Shown in pieces: positions 63,046-64,000 of a stretch of DNA of 64,000 bases. Source of the DNA: Symsagittifera roscoffensis (Eukaryota; Xenacoelomorpha; Acoela; Convolutidae); the NCBI RefSeq assembly GCF_963678635.1, contig NC_087065.1:77321396-77385395 (forward strand). The letters run 5' to 3'. The notes beneath the pieces are model-generated. The model was given only the letters and a program-made list of their open reading frames with translations, made no database searches and was not told the origin of the DNA. The position numbers were made by a program, and so were the translations under genes. The stretch's first letter is position 1; each line of letters starts with the position of its first letter.

Positions 63046-63428
63046 TATTTTGGTAAAGATTTTATACAGATTAAATTATATTTTTTTTGTAATTTTTTTT
63101 AGCTACCAGAAAAGACCCTGAACAAAAAATAGTGCCTGGTAATTCCCACCTGCGAATTTCTACTTGTACCTTAAAACGAAAACAGAGAAATACTTTTTAT
63201 ATCATTTGTTTAGGCTAAAATTTAATTTTTCGTGGTTTGACTTCTGGCCTCTTTTAAAGTTGAGTTCACTTCTTTTCTTAAAAAGAAGACAAAATTCACG
63301 AGCCAAAACGAAAAAAGGTAAAGGTCACAAAAACGTGATCGACTTCTATTTTCAAAAATGATTTTTAATCATCAGATTTTCCAGCGAAATAAAATGTACC
63401 CATTGATCCAGTTTTCTCAAATTGGGTT
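63046..63428. other. Non-coding stretch, nothing recognised
   Basis: A+T-rich. A 65-codon open frame at 63164-63361 is basic and low-complexity with no motif, so I do not call it. Confidence 0.45.
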
Positions 63429-63737
63429 TGTCATGAGGTGAACTTCGGTACCTCGCTTACTTATTGCCTTTTTGCAGCTATGCTGCTGATTTCACTACCA
63501 GTTGTGTTCAAGGCCACCGGCTTGGCCTATATTGAGTGTCACGCTGTGCGTGGTCACTCTGTTGTTTTGATACATCGTTTGCTAGATGTAAATTTATTCT
63601 GAATCTTATTCTATGGTTCTTCTTAGTCAGAGCTTGACTAATAAATATTTAATTTGAAACCAAGAACTTAAACAACTTATTTATCAATTCATTATTACGA
63701 ACAACCAAGTTTTGTCCTTTAAATCTCGGCAAATGTC
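63429..63737 (+). promoter_or_regulatory. Possible 5' LTR / leader of a Gypsy-like retrotransposon
   Basis: It lies directly upstream of the gag-like start. It may begin at TGTCATGAGGTGAAC (63429). It contains a TATA-like cctatattgag (about 63525), an imperfect hairpin agtgtcacgc / gcgtggtcact just after, and an AATAAA at 63640-63645, the parts expected of an LTR. I could not fix the 3' boundary or a primer-binding site, and the matching 3' LTR would lie outside the window. Confidence 0.35.
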
Positions 63738-64000
63738 ATGACGCAGCGAGCAGTTCCTGTGAACGAAGACAGGACTGACCTGTTAGGTATTCCTCCTTTT
63801 TGGGCGAAACCTTCGATCAACCCGCCGTTCCTTTGAGAACCTTGGATTGGACAATTCTTCCTGGCAGTGGGGCTGGAGGATAATAAATCCTCAGGACCTT
63901 TTAGTGGAACCCGCGGAGGTCATCGACGAACCCCCTCCAAGAGCAGAGGCTGTAAGTGCCACGAAAGACGCTGGGGAGGCAAATGCCCGAATCCTCCGAG
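63738..64000 (+). pseudogene. Gypsy-like gag, 5' part, broken, runs off the window
   Basis: From ATG 63738 the frame reads MTQRAVPVNEDRTDLLGIPP, then FWAKPSINPPFL, a TGA at 63834-63836, and EPWIGQFFLAVGLED in the same frame. The PPFWxKPxxNPPF...W...FxLA arrangement resembles the start of Gag in many animal Gypsy-type LTR retrotransposons; the TGA sits where such proteins commonly have Trp. A frame change near 63880 then leads to NPQDLLVEPAEVIDEPPPRA and VSATKDAGEANARIL, open to the window end. Gag would form the particle that packages the element RNA. With one stop and one frameshift this copy is dead. G+C rises clearly from about 63720, as expected at an element body. Recognition is by pattern only. 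Confidence 0.5.

Noticed and set aside
49866-64000. tRNA or rRNA genes
   Set aside because: I looked for cloverleaf boxes and conserved rRNA stretches and saw none; a covariance-model search would be needed to exclude a diverged copy.

Overview
The window is nuclear DNA of a multicellular eukaryote, most likely an invertebrate animal. The evidence is one huge tandem satellite array, a decayed non-LTR retrotransposon (LINE), hAT-type MITEs, a Gypsy-like gag fragment, splice-site-like sequences and A+T-rich intergenic DNA. Nothing looks bacterial: there are no operons, ribosome binding sites or phage genes. I cannot name the species.

Layout. (1) 1-49865 is an uninterrupted head-to-tail array of a 93-bp monomer, about 536 copies, all in one orientation and running off the left edge. 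Short variants mark higher-order repeats: 465-bp five-mers at 16.6-19.5 kb, a 930-bp ten-mer at 35.8-37.6 kb, 651/837-bp spacings at 24-26.5 kb, a segmental duplication of about 2.4-2.8 kb within the first 4.5 kb, and a separate variant domain at 38-48 kb. Because 93 is divisible by 3, each monomer carries two 30-codon open frames, which are a by-product of the repeat and not genes. (2) 49866-51416 is flanking DNA holding a LINE-like coding scrap and one old, diverged monomer. (3) 51417-57870 is a dead LINE (51872-57416) between two direct repeats of about 455 bp, with an internal 1603-bp tandem duplication. (4) 58098-58661, minus strand, is the best intact host-type gene: a 187-residue small-GTPase-like protein with a non-standard P-loop. 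A hAT-type MITE lies just upstream of it. (5) 59501-60776 holds weakly supported pieces of a possible secreted cysteine-rich protein gene. (6) 60.8-63.4 kb is mostly non-coding, with a second MITE containing a near-perfect palindrome and a poly-C run, and a separate fold-back. (7) The right edge enters a broken Gypsy-like LTR retrotransposon at its gag start.

The parts are not a pathway. The window is a satellite/heterochromatin edge rich in dead mobile elements, with one or two possible host genes. The strongest leads are: a complete 3' splice-site signature in every satellite monomer; a diverged monomer outside the array inside what looks like LINE-derived coding sequence; the 455-bp repeats bounding the LINE, which look like an extraordinarily long target-site duplication; and the GTPase-like gene with altered nucleotide-binding motifs.
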